Below, in pieces: positions 43,083 to 53,499 of a stretch of DNA of 64,000 nucleotides. A program made the position numbers and the translations under genes. Source of the stretch: an uncultured Lachnospiraceae bacterium (GTDB taxonomy: Bacteria; Bacillota; Clostridia; Lachnospirales; Lachnospiraceae); the NCBI GenBank assembly GCA_900318375.1, contig ONKG01000007.1:1-64000 (forward strand). The letters are read 5' to 3'. The notes under the pieces are model-generated. The model was given only the letters and a program-made list of their open reading frames with translations. It had not been told where the DNA came from and ran no database searches. How positions within the stretch are numbered: position 1 is the first letter of the stretch; every line of letters begins with the position of its first letter.

Positions 43083-43206
43083 ATTTCCATGATGCAGCAT
43101 TTCCATGACATGGGAAACATCTACTGTCTGTCCGCACTCCGGCTGACCGCCTCATGCCGACAGCTTCTGTCTTCCCGGTCTGCCAATCATGCGCAGTGCA
43201 GGATTA

Positions 43207-44181
43207 TCAGAGATTCTGGCTGATCCTGTACTCGTACTCCGGGAATGCCTTTGTCATCGCCAGCGCTTCTTCAATGTCCAGATCAACGAACTTGCCGTCG
43301 CGATAGCAGACAACCCTGTTGGACTTGCCCTGCAGAAGGATGTCAGTCGCATAAGCGCCCATGATGGAAGCATAATAGCGGTCTTTACATGTCGGAGCGC
43401 CGCCGCGCTGCATGTAGCCCAGAATTGTCGCGCGGGTCTCAATGCCGGTCGCCGCCTCGATACGTTTTGCCATCGATGTGGAATGGCCGATACCCTCTGC
43501 GTTGATGATCAGATGGTGTCTCTTGCCTCTGCGGCGGTTCTCGATGATATGGTCGACGAGGTTCTGCTCGTTGTAATCATACTTTTCGGGAATCAGAATG
43601 TCTTCTGCGCCGTTCGCGACACCGCACCACAGCGCTATGTATCCTGCATGACGGCCCATGACCTCAATGATGGAGCAACGCTCATGAGAGGAGGAAGTGT
43701 CCTTGACCTTGTCGATCGCGTCCATAGCTGTGTTGACAGCGGTATCAAAACCGATGGTGTACTCGGTACATGTGATATCCAGATCGATGGTGCCGGGAAG
43801 GCCGATCGTGTTGATGCCCTGTCTCGCCAGTGCCTGTGCGCCGCGATAGGAACCGTCACCGCCGATGACGACGATGCCGTCAATGCCGTGTTTACGGCAG
43901 ATATCCGCAGCCTTTGCCTGGACCTCAGGCTCCTTGAACTCGAGGCATCTCGCTGTTCCGAGAATCGTGCCGCCGCGCTGGATGATATTGGCCACATCGA
44001 CAGACTTCATCTCAAAGATTTCCTCGTTGAGCAGTCCCTTGTAGCCTCTCATGATACCCTTGACCTTGACCTTGTTGGCCAAAGCCTCACGAACAACCGC
44101 GCGAATCGCGGCATTCATACCAGGTGCGTCGCCTCCGCTTGTCAGCACACCGATTGCATTGAACTCTTTCTTTGCTTCCAT
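43207..44181 (-). CDS. pfkA: ATP-dependent 6-phosphofructokinase
   Basis: A 324-residue glycolytic enzyme. It shows TSGGDAPGMNAAIRA (nucleotide binding), GGDGSYRGAQAL, LPGTIDLDI with the two catalytic aspartates, ERCSIIEVMGRHAGYIA and GYMQRGGAPTCKDR. Glycines in GGDGS and LPGTID indicate ATP rather than pyrophosphate as donor. The usual TIDND is TIDLD here, which keeps both aspartates. AGAGGAGG precedes the ATG. It lies downstream of dnaE but has its own promoter. Confidence 0.96.
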   Translation of the reverse strand: MEAKKEFNAIGVLTSGGDAPGMNAAIRAVVREALANKVKVKGIMRGYKGLLNEEIFEMKSVDVANIIQRGGTILGTARCLEFKEPEVQAKAADICRKHGIDGIVVIGGDGSYRGAQALARQGINTIGLPGTIDLDITCTEYTIGFDTAVNTAMDAIDKVKDTSSSHERCSIIEVMGRHAGYIALWCGVANGAEDILIPEKYDYNEQNLVDHIIENRRRGKRHHLIINAEGIGHSTSMAKRIEAATGIETRATILGYMQRGGAPTCKDRYYASIMGAYATDILLQGKSNRVVCYRDGKFVDLDIEEALAMTKAFPEYEYRISQNL

Positions 44182-44299
44182 AAATACCTCCTCTGCCGGA
44201 GCCCGGGTGCATACTTGTCAGGAACCTGCCGCGTATCACTCGGAAATATGCAGCTTCCTGTTAGCATTTGTGTTGAAAAAAGAACACTTAGATATCATA

Positions 44300-44328
44300 A
44301 TATTAGACCATTCGCACAGTGAATGCAA
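44300..44328 (-). promoter_or_regulatory. Promoter of pfkA
   Basis: TTGCAT and TAATAT are separated by 17 bp on the minus strand, about 119 bp upstream of pfkA. Confidence 0.7.
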
Positions 44329-44339
44329 CAAAAACATAT

Positions 44340-44661
44340 TCAATACAGACCGCCTCGCTGCAAGTCACATCTGCACCAGCCTCGAGGTGTTTTCGCACGC
44401 TCTTTGCGCGAAAACCCGAGTTGAACGGTGTTCGGCGCGCGCGAAAGCGCATTGGAATCGCCGAACGCAGTGTTTCATGGTCACACCCTGGTCAGGGTGT
44501 GACCAGAAACACCGCCGCGGCCCCTTGGGGATTCTGAGAGAGATTCTGAGACGCTGAGGACAGGGGCATGAAGAAAAAGGGACACCAGGGACGGTTCTGC
44601 CTGTCCCGTTTTTACGAGGGACAGGCAGAACCGCCCCCGTTTCCCGATCATAGAGACAGTC
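44340..44661. repeat. Hairpin-rich intergenic block between pfkA and dnaE
   Basis: Four inverted repeats lie here: GTTTTCGC/GCGCGAAAAC near 44388-44415, GTTCGGCG/CGCCGAAC near 44428-44465, GGTCACACCCTG/CAGGGTGTGACC at 44479-44504 (perfect, 2-base centre), and a 16-bp perfect stem at 44592-44633. The last, 28 bp after dnaE, could terminate it. Its GGGACAGG-type sequence resembles REP-like repeats. No gene seen. Confidence 0.65.
44592..44633 (-). terminator. Strong hairpin after dnaE
   Basis: CGGTTCTGCCTGTCCC and GGGACAGGCAGAACCG are exact arms around 10 bases. A run of five T's follows 14 bases later on the minus strand. It could be a terminator or a REP-like mobile repeat. Confidence 0.6.
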
Positions 44662-46211
44662 TCATTGTAAAACGACGTTCTTCATACCGCAGATTCCGCT
44701 CAGAATTCCAAGTACTGCCTCGCCTGCCCGTATGCCCTGTCCGGGCGGGAGGGTCTTTCGGGCCTTGCGGTCTTCTATGTAGATGATGACCTGATCGCGG
44801 CCGCCGTGGTCGGCAACGGTGCGCAGGACCTCGCCTTCTTTTTCTTTCCAGGCTTCATAAGAGGGGAAGCGGAGCCAGACCCTGCGGGGAACATCGTCGA
44901 AGGAAATGATCTTCTCGGCGATGAGTTTGCCGTCTTTTTCCTCCTCCAGGGAGACCCTTCCCTTGATGAAGACTTTGCCGTCCTCATTGAGGATGTCGGC
45001 CGCCGCCTCATAGGTGCGGGGAAATACGATGACTTCCAGGGTGCCTGTCATATCCTCGACAGTGAGGAAAGCCATGACCTGGTCGTTTTTGGTATATTTG
45101 ATCTTTTTTTCAGAGATGATCCCGCCGACCACAGCCGTCTGGCGGTCTCTCAGCCCGGAAGAAATGTTTTCACCGACTGCTCCGCCCGCGGAGGCTGATG
45201 CAGCTTCTGCACCGGAAGCTGCGCCTGCGGAGGCGGCCGCTGCGGCGTTCACGGCTGCGCCGCCGAGGTCATCGGTATCTTCGTCCCGGATAAAGTCTGC
45301 CGCAGTTGCAGTGACATGGCTCTTCCAGAGGCCCTCATAGGCCTGCAGGGGATGCCCGCTGACATAAATTCCCAGCACTTCTTTTTCAAATGCAAGGCGA
45401 AGCTCGTCGGGGTATTCCCCCACATCGGGCATACGGATCTCATAGTCTTTTTTATCTTCTTCATCGACTATGTCAAAGAGGGTCATCTGGCCGGCCATAT
45501 CGTTTTTGCGGGATGCCTGGAGATCGTCGAGTATGCGCATGTAGACGCTCATCATCTGTTTTCTGGTGGCGCCGAGGCAGTCCAGGGCGCCTGCCTTGAT
45601 GAAGTTTTCAACGGTCCTGCGGTTGACATCCTTTTCCTGTCCCGCCATGCGTGTAAGGAAATCGCGAAGATCCCGGAAAGGTCCGCGCAGGGTCCGTTCT
45701 CTGACGACAGCGTCGATCACGGGACGTCCCACGCCCTTGATGGCAGTCAGCGCATAGCGGATGCCGCCGGAAGAGACGGAAAATCCCGCCTCGCCCTCAT
45801 TGATGTCGGGCGGCAGAATACGTATCTTCATGGACCGGCAGGCAAGTATGTAGGCGGCAACCTTGGTCGGATGATCGATGACTGAGGTCATCAGGGCCGC
45901 CATAAATTCCATGGGATAATAATATTTGAGCCAGGCTGTCTGGTAAGCGACGACAGCGTAGCAGGCCGCATGGGACTTGTTGAAGGCGTACTTGGCAAAG
46001 TCCATCATGGTATCGTAAATACCGGAGGCCACCTTCTCATCGATGCCGCGGGCCTTGCAGCCGGGAACGTTTTCGGCGGGATTTCCGTAGATGAAATTGC
46101 GGCGCTCCTCCTCCATGACCTGCTGCTTCTTTTTACTCATGGCGCGGCGGACCAGATCGCTTCGTCCCAGCGTGTAGCCGCCCAGATTCCGGACGATCTG
46201 CATGACCTGCT
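44662..46211 (-). CDS. dnaE: DNA polymerase III alpha subunit, 3' exon
   Basis: This is the second coding part of dnaE, 1,550 nt, separated from the first by a group II intron. Joined at 49094/46211 the frame reads YQEQVMQIVRNLGGYTLGRS, the normal DnaE sequence, and totals 3,678 nt (1,225 residues). The part encodes the rest of the palm/thumb and fingers (RRAMSKKK, NKSHAACYAVVAYQTAWLK), the tandem helix-hairpin-helix, and the OB-fold (AVVGGIISEKKIKYTKNDQVMAFLTVEDMTG). A 30-residue Ala/Gly/Ser-rich stretch (about 45180-45260) precedes the OB-fold. An ATG at 46203 could be mistaken for a separate gene start but has no ribosome binding site. Confidence 0.95.
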
Positions 46212-46312
46212 ATAGTGATAGGTAAGTCTTTGAAATTATCTCCAACTTTTCCCCCACTCCACACCGTACGTGCGAGTTTCCCCGCATACGGCGTTCCATC
46301 ATAAAATTATAA

Positions 46313-48280
46313 TTAAATATCTAAATAGCTTTCAATGCGTTTAAGGGTGAGCTTATGCTCCTCAAGGTTATATTCTTTAATCACAGGTAAGTTTAACTCA
46401 AAGCGAAGATAATTTACCTTACGCATTTGCATCACGTTTAATCCTAAGATTCCCAAATAGTACAAAATCGTATCTTCTTTGGCAGCATGTATCAGTTTAT
46501 GAACATCCACATTCACTAACACCAGGTTCTTAAACTCATCTGTCCCATTGTTCTCTCTGGCTATTTTGTGATGGCAATGTATCTCGTTAATCGTTAGAAA
46601 CGGTTTTCCGAGGACATAGCACTTGCCTTGCTGCATAGTGTAAAGTGATAGACGATTGTCATAATACTCAATCGTTTCTCCCATGGGATATGAACTACGC
46701 AATTGATACAAAAGGTTAAACGACGGGCTAAGATTCTCATGCACGTAGGCTCTTCCTTCAGGGGTGTATAAACACCATCTTCTGTTAAAAGCCATTGGGT
46801 TCTTAAATTTGATAGCATAGATAGGATAAATAGGCTCTCCTGTTCCTTTTACGAAACGGATAGACTTGTAACTTCCGTATCTTTGTTTCTCAATATCTGT
46901 AAGTTCCCTACCGGTTTTAACCAGCCTGTTTCCCGTTTGGGTGTTAAGACCGTTATAAAACAGACGAAAGGTAATCTGCTGTATATGATTCAAGTCTCTT
47001 GCTACATTGGTTGCAATCCTGTAATAATTTTGCATCCCCATAACCATAGAGTTGTACACAGTGATTTCTCTTACTTCTTTATCGGTATCTCCGACATTAC
47101 AAATCTTTTTGGCCTGATTAATCAGTTTTTCAGACTTTTGGGCTAATGCTTTTTCACTAATATGTGAGGTAACAGTATATTTCTTCTTTTTGTAGTTCCA
47201 AGTTGCCTTGATACTAAACCCCAAGAATTCCATATACTTTTTCCGGACATCAACAATTCTAGTCTTCTCAACCGATATTTCTAAGCTTAGCCTTTCTTTT
47301 AACCATTTTGTGGTTGCGATTAATACTTTTTCTGCATCAGATTGCTTTCTGCAAAAGATTCTAAAATCATCCGCATATCTCACAATCCACATTTCCTTTA
47401 AATTCGTTCTTTCCTGCATTCCCCGATAAGCGTGACTAAATGTTGAGCCATTTTTCATCACTTTCTGCTTATAGTTTTGCGTTACCGGATGTTTTTGCCA
47501 TTGGCTTTCAATCCAGCAGTCCAGATCATTTAGGACAATGTTAGCTAGTAATGGTGATATTATTCCACCTTGTGGGGTGCCTTTCTCCGGATAGATTATG
47601 CATCCATTTTCCAGTTTAATTGGCGCTTTAAGGATTTGCTTTAGAATCCATATTAATCTCTTATCATGTATACCCATGGTCCAGATCTGTTTTATCAGTT
47701 TGGAATGGTTTACGTTATCAAAGAAACCTTTAATATCAAATTCTATTACATGGTATAAATTGCTCATCTGTATCATGCGATATGTTCTTGCTATAGCATG
47801 TTCTGTAGACCTTAACGGTCTAAATCCAAAACTATTTTCAGAGAATTTCGCTTCGCAGATAGGCTCCATTACTTGCTTGATACATTGTTGTATTAGTCTG
47901 TCCCATATGCAGGGTATGCCAAGAGGTCTTGTTTTCCCATTCGGCTTCGGGATTTCTTTTCGCCTGACTGGTTTTGGTCTGTATCCATGATTACCGCCCA
48001 AGGTTATAAATCTAACTTTTTCTACTACTTCCACAGCAGTCAGCGCAGCAATATTCTGAATATTCAATCCATCTGTTCCAGGGGTTTCACTTCCTCCGTT
48101 TGCCTTAATATTCCTGTAAGCCAGCAAAATATTATCTTCAGCTAAAATAATATCTGTTAGTTCAGTAAAAACTTCTCCTTTGGCACTTTTCAAATATAAC
48201 TGGTCAAAGACTTCTTGCATTCCATAGTATTCATTATGTCTAAGGTCATCAATTGTCTTTGTCCCTTTCTTCCTTGACAT
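46313..48280 (-). CDS. ltrA: Group II intron reverse transcriptase/maturase with HNH endonuclease
   Basis: A protein of about 655 residues; an ATG 10 codons upstream is possible. The RT domain shows KPNGKTRPLGIPCIWDRLIQQ, NSFGFRPLRSTEHAI, FDIKGFFDNVNH, GTPQGGIISPLLANIVL and the catalytic YADD in WIVRYADDFRIFC. A maturase (X) domain follows. The C-terminus (IHCHHKIARENNGTDEFKNL followed by HKLIHA) is an HNH nuclease with a preceding cysteine. It assists intron splicing and reverse-splices intron RNA into new DNA sites. All key residues are intact, so the intron is probably still mobile and the maturase may be needed for dnaE expression. Confidence 0.95.
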   Translation of the reverse strand: MSRKKGTKTIDDLRHNEYYGMQEVFDQLYLKSAKGEVFTELTDIILAEDNILLAYRNIKANGGSETPGTDGLNIQNIAALTAVEVVEKVRFITLGGNHGYRPKPVRRKEIPKPNGKTRPLGIPCIWDRLIQQCIKQVMEPICEAKFSENSFGFRPLRSTEHAIARTYRMIQMSNLYHVIEFDIKGFFDNVNHSKLIKQIWTMGIHDKRLIWILKQILKAPIKLENGCIIYPEKGTPQGGIISPLLANIVLNDLDCWIESQWQKHPVTQNYKQKVMKNGSTFSHAYRGMQERTNLKEMWIVRYADDFRIFCRKQSDAEKVLIATTKWLKERLSLEISVEKTRIVDVRKKYMEFLGFSIKATWNYKKKKYTVTSHISEKALAQKSEKLINQAKKICNVGDTDKEVREITVYNSMVMGMQNYYRIATNVARDLNHIQQITFRLFYNGLNTQTGNRLVKTGRELTDIEKQRYGSYKSIRFVKGTGEPIYPIYAIKFKNPMAFNRRWCLYTPEGRAYVHENLSPSFNLLYQLRSSYPMGETIEYYDNRLSLYTMQQGKCYVLGKPFLTINEIHCHHKIARENNGTDEFKNLVLVNVDVHKLIHAAKEDTILYYLGILGLNVMQMRKVNYLRFELNLPVIKEYNLEEHKLTLKRIESYLDI

Positions 48281-48791
48281 AGGGCACCACCTACCTTTCG
48301 ATAGGAGCATTTTTTTCTTACTCGAATCCCTATGTTCAGCTAAGTGATTCTAATCATAGACTTTATGACTTGTGCCCATTCCTCCATTTCCATTACAGAA
48401 ACTTCATAGGTTCGAACACTACTTTTCAGCACTGATTCAGCCGCTTATTGTTCTTCGTCGGCTTAGTTGTTTTGCAACTTCAGTACCTTTCCGCGTTCCA
48501 ATAATTCTATCCTTACATGTTTACCCTTAGGTCCTTACTATAAGCCTGTCAGCTTGGACATGCCCGCCGGATAAATCCTTCGCATGCCATAGGTGTTCAT
48601 AACCAAGAATCTTACTAACCTATACTGACACCGTTTTCAAAACGTATTCACACTTTTCAATGTGTTTGTATTTAGACCCTTAACATCGCAAGTTCGTCCG
48701 CCAGTCATATTAGACTATAGGCATACTAACCATAGGTAATTTATGGACCACCGGCCTATCATAAACCATATTGTCTACTTTCTTTCTTTCA

Positions 48792-49023
48792 TGCAGGCGG
48801 GCTCTAGCCACTTTTATACCAACACTACTTGTCCGTTTCGACAACTTAGGTCATTTCAGCCGACTTCACCGAGCTTCATACATGTCAGGTTTCCCTTACA
48901 CACGCATGTCGGAGTATTATGGAGTGCATTTCAAGGCGTTACCCTATCATTCTACACTTCGAATTATTAGTTCAGATTTTTGTTTCATCCATTTTTCTTT
49001 ACAGGCGGGCTCTAGCCACTTTT
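48792..49023. repeat. 22-nt direct repeat inside the intron
   Basis: CAGGCGGGCTCTAGCCACTT continues two more T's and occurs at 48792-48813 and 49002-49023. Each copy contains a GGCTAGAGCC hairpin and is followed by a similar T-rich stretch and TACCAA. It lies in the 5' ribozyme region. Confidence 0.8.
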
Positions 49024-49093
49024 TTTACCAATAAATACTTGATGGATTACTTTAAACATCTGCTCATCTTTTTGGGATGAGAACACGTCGCAC

Positions 49094-51221
49094 CCTGGTA
49101 GACGATACAGCCGTAAGTGGGCTTGAGGATAGGTTCCAGTTCCGGGCAGGCATAATGGACAGAACCGCGGTTGTTCTTGCCCTCGATGTACTGAGGAATA
49201 AAGTCCATGGGCCCCGGCCGGTAGAGGGAGATGCCTGCGATGATATCTTCAAAGTTCTCCGGGCGCAGTTCCTTCATGAACCCCTGCATACCGCCGGACT
49301 CCAGCTGGAAAATACCGTCGGTCCTGCCGGAGGAAATGTAGCGGTAGACATTGGGATCCGAGTAGTCGAGTCCGTCCATGGAGACTAGGGGACCCAGAGG
49401 ATTCTGCAGGGGGCGCACGGAGCCCACAGCGGGTTCGGAAGGGGGATAGGCCCCGCCAGCCAGCTCTATGGAGTGATTGGCCATCTCGACGGCATTCTGT
49501 ATGACGGTGAGGGTGCGAAGACCCAGAAAATCCATTTTAAGCAGCCCCAGCTCCTCAATCGTGGTCATGGGAAACTGGGTCGTGGTAGACCCGTCCTGAG
49601 CGCGGGCAAGTGGAACCAGATCCTCCGCGGGCTCCGAACAGATGACGACGCCCGCTGCGTGGACCGAGGCGTGCCGGGGCAGGCCTTCCAGGCGCAGGCT
49701 CATGTCGATCAGCTTGTGGACACGCTCGTCATTTTCGTAGGCATTGCGAAGGTCCGGGCTCTGTTTGAGGGCCTTCTGCAGAGTGATGCCAAGCGCCTGC
49801 GGAACCATTTTGGAAATAGAATCGACATAGCCGTAGGGCAGATCCATAACACGGCCGACATCGCGGATCACACCGCGGGCCGCCATGGTACCGAAGGTGA
49901 TGATCTGCATCACGCGGTCCCTGCCGTATTTTTCCGTGACATAGTCGATGACCTCGCCGCGGCGCTCGAAACCGAAGTCCACGTCTATATCGGGCATGGA
50001 CACGCGCTCCGGGTTGAGGAAGCGCTCAAAGAGCAGGTTGTAGCGGATGGGATCGATATCGGTGATGCCCAGCGAATAGGATACGATGGATCCGGCTGCA
50101 CTGCCTCGTCCGGGGCCGACCATGATCCCGTTCTCGCGGGAAAAATTAATATAATCCCAGACGATGAGGAAATAGTCGACATAACCCATCTGACGGATGG
50201 TATTCAGTTCGTATTCAAGCCTTGCCCGCAGATCTGCGGCGGAAGCACCGGAATAATCCGCGGAAGTATTATTTTCATCAAAGACGCCGGGATAGCGTTT
50301 CTCCATTCCGTCCCTGCAGAGTTTATTGAGGTAAGTCCAGGAGTCATATCCATCGGGCACGTCGAAGTGAGGGAGCTTCGTGACGCCGAACTCAATATCC
50401 ACATGGCAGCGGTCCGCGATGCGCTGCGTGTTGTCCAGAGCCTCCGGGGCGTAAGGAAAGAGGCGGCGCATCTCTTCTTCACTCTTGACATAGAACTGTC
50501 CGCCGGGATAGCGCATGCGGTTCTCGTCCGCCAGCTTTTTGCCGGTCTGGACACACAGCAGGATATCGTGGGCTTCAGCGTCCTCCGCATAGGTATAGTG
50601 GCAGTCATTGGTGGCGATCAGCGGAATTCCCATCTCGCGGCTCATACGGAGCAGTTCCGCATTGACAGTCTGCTGGTCCGGATATCCATGATCCTGCAGT
50701 TCCAGGAAAAAATTGCCCTCGCCGAAAATATCCAGGTAGCGCTGTGCGGCTTCACGGGCACCCGCGGAATTTCCCCGGACGATCTCGCGTGCAACTTCGC
50801 CTGCCAGGCAGGCGGAGCAGGCAATGATCCCTTCATGAAATTCACGCAGAAGATCAAGATCCACCCGGGGTTTATAATAAAAACCTTCGGTGAAGGAGCG
50901 GCTGACAATCTTCATCAGGTTGGCATAGCCGGTATTGTTTTCCGCCAGCAGGATCAGGTGATAATAGCGGTCCTCGCCGTGGCTCTGCTCCCGGTCGTGA
51001 CGCGACCCCGGCGCCACATAGACCTCACACCCTATGATGGGATTGATACCTTCTTTTTTTGCCGCCTTATAAAAATCGATCACGCCGTACATGACGCCGT
51101 GATCGGTAATGGCCGCTGCCGTCATGCCAAGCGCTTTCACCTGGCTTACGTACTCGGTAATCTTATTGGAACCGTCCAGAAGAGAATACTCAGTGTGGAC
51201 GTGAAGGTGCGTGAAGGACAT
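49094..51221 (-). CDS. dnaE: DNA polymerase III alpha subunit, 5' exon
   Basis: The first coding part of dnaE, 2,128 nt. It encodes the PHP domain (FTHLHVHTEYSLLDG at the N-terminus, AITDHGVMYG) and most of the catalytic core, including GPGRGSAAGSIVSYSLGI and MPDIDVDFGFERRGEVIDY with the catalytic aspartates. It ends at IVYQ plus one base, where the intron begins. Without splicing, translation would add about ten intron-coded residues (GATCSHPKKM and a few more) and stop, giving a truncated polymerase. An insert (GGAYPPSEPAVGSVRPLQNP) precedes the MDGLDYSDPNVY segment. No other DnaE or PolC is in the window. Confidence 0.95.
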
Positions 51222-51421
51222 AGAATCTCCTTTTGTAAACCTTTTGAAAACAGGGTTTGTAAAGCTCTTCGAACACCTGCGGCTGTATAAGCCTGTATAA
51301 ACAAAGACCCGTCAGGAACAGGCATCTCTCCGGGACAGGGTGATCGACGGGATTCGGGTGACCGAGCTGCTTTCGCGGACCGGAAGCGAAAATCCATGCT
51401 TACTGCAGCCGGGAAGGGCTG

Positions 51422-52144
51422 TCAGTTCTTCAGAAACGCCTCTCCGATGATGAGGTCTTCCGGAGTCGTGATCTTGATATTGCGGTAGTCCGCCATGACC
51501 ATGCGGACCTTGCAGTTTCCGGCCAGCTCCGCCACCATCGCATCATCTGTCAGAATGATCCCCTGCGAGAGGAGATAGTCCTCCTCGGCAAGCGCTTTGC
51601 GGTGGGCATTGCGGATAAGGTCAAGGGAGAAGACCTGCGGCGTCTGTACGATCCAGACATTTGCGCGATTGGGTGTTTTGCTCACGTCACAGTTCTCATC
51701 GACGATCTTGACCGTGTCCTTGGAAGGCACACCCGCACAGCAGGCGCTTGTCTTCTGCACAGTCTCGAAGAGGCGGAACAAGGTCTCCTGATCAAGAAAG
51801 GGCCTTGCGCAGTCGTGGATAAAAACATAATCACAGGGCCAGTCGACCGCCTCGAGACCGAGGGCAACGGAGTGGACACGTTCCTTTCCTCCCGGCGCGA
51901 TCCTGCGGAGTTTTTCCGTGAGACCGTACTCTTCCAGAAGTTCACGGACAACCTCCACATCATCCTTGTGAACCATGACAATAATATCTGTGATGTATCT
52001 GCTCTCCTGCATGGTGCGGATGGAATGCAGAAACATGGGCATGCCGCCCAGCATAAGGTATTGCTTTTTGATGTCTGTCCCCATGCGCCTGCCAAAACCT
52101 GCCGCGAGCATCACTGCGGTGCATTTGATCGTTCTGTTTTCCAT
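51422..52144 (-). CDS. ispD: 2-C-methyl-D-erythritol 4-phosphate cytidylyltransferase
   Basis: A protein of 240 residues of the MEP isoprenoid pathway. It shows VMLAAGFGRRMGTDIKKQYL (CTP binding), GGKERVHSVALGLEA, FIHDCARPFL and TDDAMVAELAG. The start at 52144 is chosen for AGAGG 9 bases upstream and because the upstream extension is not homologous. The following gene downstream is dnaE, 200 bp away. Confidence 0.93.
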   Translation of the reverse strand: MENRTIKCTAVMLAAGFGRRMGTDIKKQYLMLGGMPMFLHSIRTMQESRYITDIIVMVHKDDVEVVRELLEEYGLTEKLRRIAPGGKERVHSVALGLEAVDWPCDYVFIHDCARPFLDQETLFRLFETVQKTSACCAGVPSKDTVKIVDENCDVSKTPNRANVWIVQTPQVFSLDLIRNAHRKALAEEDYLLSQGIILTDDAMVAELAGNCKVRMVMADYRNIKITTPEDLIIGEAFLKN

Positions 52145-52288
52145 AAGATTTTTCCTCTGCGATTTAAGAAAATCACCGCTGACCCGGGCGCAGCTCCGGG
52201 ACAGTCTCTCTTCCTTACCGCTGGCGCGGCCTCCTGACAGCATCTGTTCATTCTTCCGAACATGCCGCTCCCTGGAGCGGCAGCGCGA

Positions 52289-52314
52289 GGAGAAATCCCT
52301 GAACGGGTTTCTCC
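52289..52314. terminator. Hairpin between tsaD and ispD
   Basis: GGAGAAA-CCC pairs with GGG-TTTCTCC around a short loop. With the neighbouring stem at 52363-52395 it fills the 52145-52399 gap, which holds no gene. Confidence 0.4.
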
Positions 52315-52362
52315 GATGCGATCACGGGATGTTTGCAGCCGCCCCGCGGCAAAAACATCCGG

Positions 52363-52395
52363 AGTGAAAAAACGCTATCGAGCGTTTTTTTCACT
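52363..52395. terminator. Terminator after tsaD
   Basis: AGTGAAAAAACGCT pairs with AGCGTTTTTTTCACT around ATCG. It lies 5 bp after the tsaD stop and carries T-runs in both orientations. Confidence 0.8.
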
Positions 52396-52399
52396 CTTC

Positions 52400-53431
52400 T
52401 TACCGCTGCCCCAGGCGCAAGCCCGGAACAGCATTGAGGTCAAGTCCGGAAAAGTTCCCCTTGATATACTCGAAATAGGCAGCGCTTCCGATCATGGCGG
52501 CGTTGTCCGTACACAGAATCGGGGGCGGGCAGAAAAATTCCGCGCCCTTTTCCTCACACATTTCCTTCATTCCCGCGCGCAGGGCTGTGTTGGCAGCAAC
52601 ACCGCCCGCAAGGGCAAATTTCCTGAGACCGTACTGGTCGATCGCGTCCCCTGCATGAGAGACCAGCACATCGACGACCGCCTGCTGGAAAGAAGCCGCC
52701 ACATCGGGGACATTCACGGAAATGCCTTTCATACGACTCGTGTTGAGATAATTGAGGACCGCCGACTTCATGCCGCTGAAGCTGAAATCATATCTGGAAC
52801 CGGCCACCTTGCCGCGGGGAAATACGATGGCGTGGGGATCCCCCTCCCGCGACGCCCTGTCGATTTTGGGTCCGCCGGGATAGCCAAGCCCGATCTCACG
52901 CGCCACCTTGTCAAAGGCCTCTCCTGCCGCGTCATCCTGGGTTCTGCCGAGAATCTCATATTGGCCGTAGTCGCGGACCAGTACAAGATGTGTATGTCCG
53001 CCCGAGACGACCAGGCAGGCAAAAGGCGGCTCCAGTGCAGGCTCTGCTATATAATTGGCACTGATATGTCCCTCGATATGATGAACCCCGATCAGCGGGA
53101 TCCCTGTCGCGAAGCAAAGTCCCTTCGCGGCGGACACACCGATCAGCAGAGGTCCTACCAGACCGGGTCCGTAGGTCACCGCGATGGCATCCACATCCTG
53201 CAGCTTCCTGTCTGCCTCCTGCAAGGCCTCACGGATCACCTGCGTGACACGCTCGGTGTGCTTTCTGGAAGCGATCTCGGGAACCACACCGCCGTAGAGA
53301 GTGTGGATATCAATCTGGGAAGAGATTACATTGGAGAGGACCTGCCGTCCGTTTACGACGATCGAGGCCGCAGTCTCGTCACAGCTGGATTCAATTGCAA
53401 GGATGGTAACGTCTTTTTTTATATCACTCAT
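52400..53431 (-). CDS. tsaD: tRNA N6-threonylcarbamoyladenosine transferase
   Basis: A protein of 343 residues starting [21 protein letters not shown]. It is the catalytic subunit that transfers threonylcarbamoyl to A37 of tRNA. The metal-binding histidines are in [12 protein letters not shown], and the ASKH fold motifs [21 protein letters not shown] and [12 protein letters not shown] are present. The GGATGTGGGA upstream supports the start. tsaB, tsaE and rimI follow in the same cluster. Confidence 0.96.
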   Translation of the reverse strand: MSDIKKDVTILAIESSCDETAASIVVNGRQVLSNVISSQIDIHTLYGGVVPEIASRKHTERVTQVIREALQEADRKLQDVDAIAVTYGPGLVGPLLIGVSAAKGLCFATGIPLIGVHHIEGHISANYIAEPALEPPFACLVVSGGHTHLVLVRDYGQYEILGRTQDDAAGEAFDKVAREIGLGYPGGPKIDRASREGDPHAIVFPRGKVAGSRYDFSFSGMKSAVLNYLNTSRMKGISVNVPDVAASFQQAVVDVLVSHAGDAIDQYGLRKFALAGGVAANTALRAGMKEMCEEKGAEFFCPPPILCTDNAAMIGSAAYFEYIKGNFSGLDLNAVPGLRLGQR

Positions 53432-53499
53432 ATTCCCACATCCTGCAGCCCTCTCTTCTCCGTTTCCGGCCGATGGCTGCATCTATTATACACTATTGT

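Larger units (their letters stand above)
46212..49093 (-). mobile_element. Group II intron inserted in dnaE
   Basis: A 2,882-bp intron. On the minus strand it begins GTGCGACG, matching the GUGYG 5' rule, and ends CACTAT, matching the terminal AY. Near the 3' end, 46264-46291 folds as domain V (CCGTATGCG, GAAA-type loop, CGCACGTACGG), followed by a domain VI-like stem. The remaining 5' 800 bases would form domains I-IV around the encoded protein. It is clearly more AT-rich than the host. Excision restores the dnaE frame exactly, so the boundaries are well supported. Confidence 0.95.

Noticed and set aside
46203..46203. An ATG at 46203 that would make the 3' part of dnaE an independent gene.
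   Set aside because: It has no ribosome binding site, it is an internal Met of YQEQVMQ, and intron removal joins it in frame to the upstream part.
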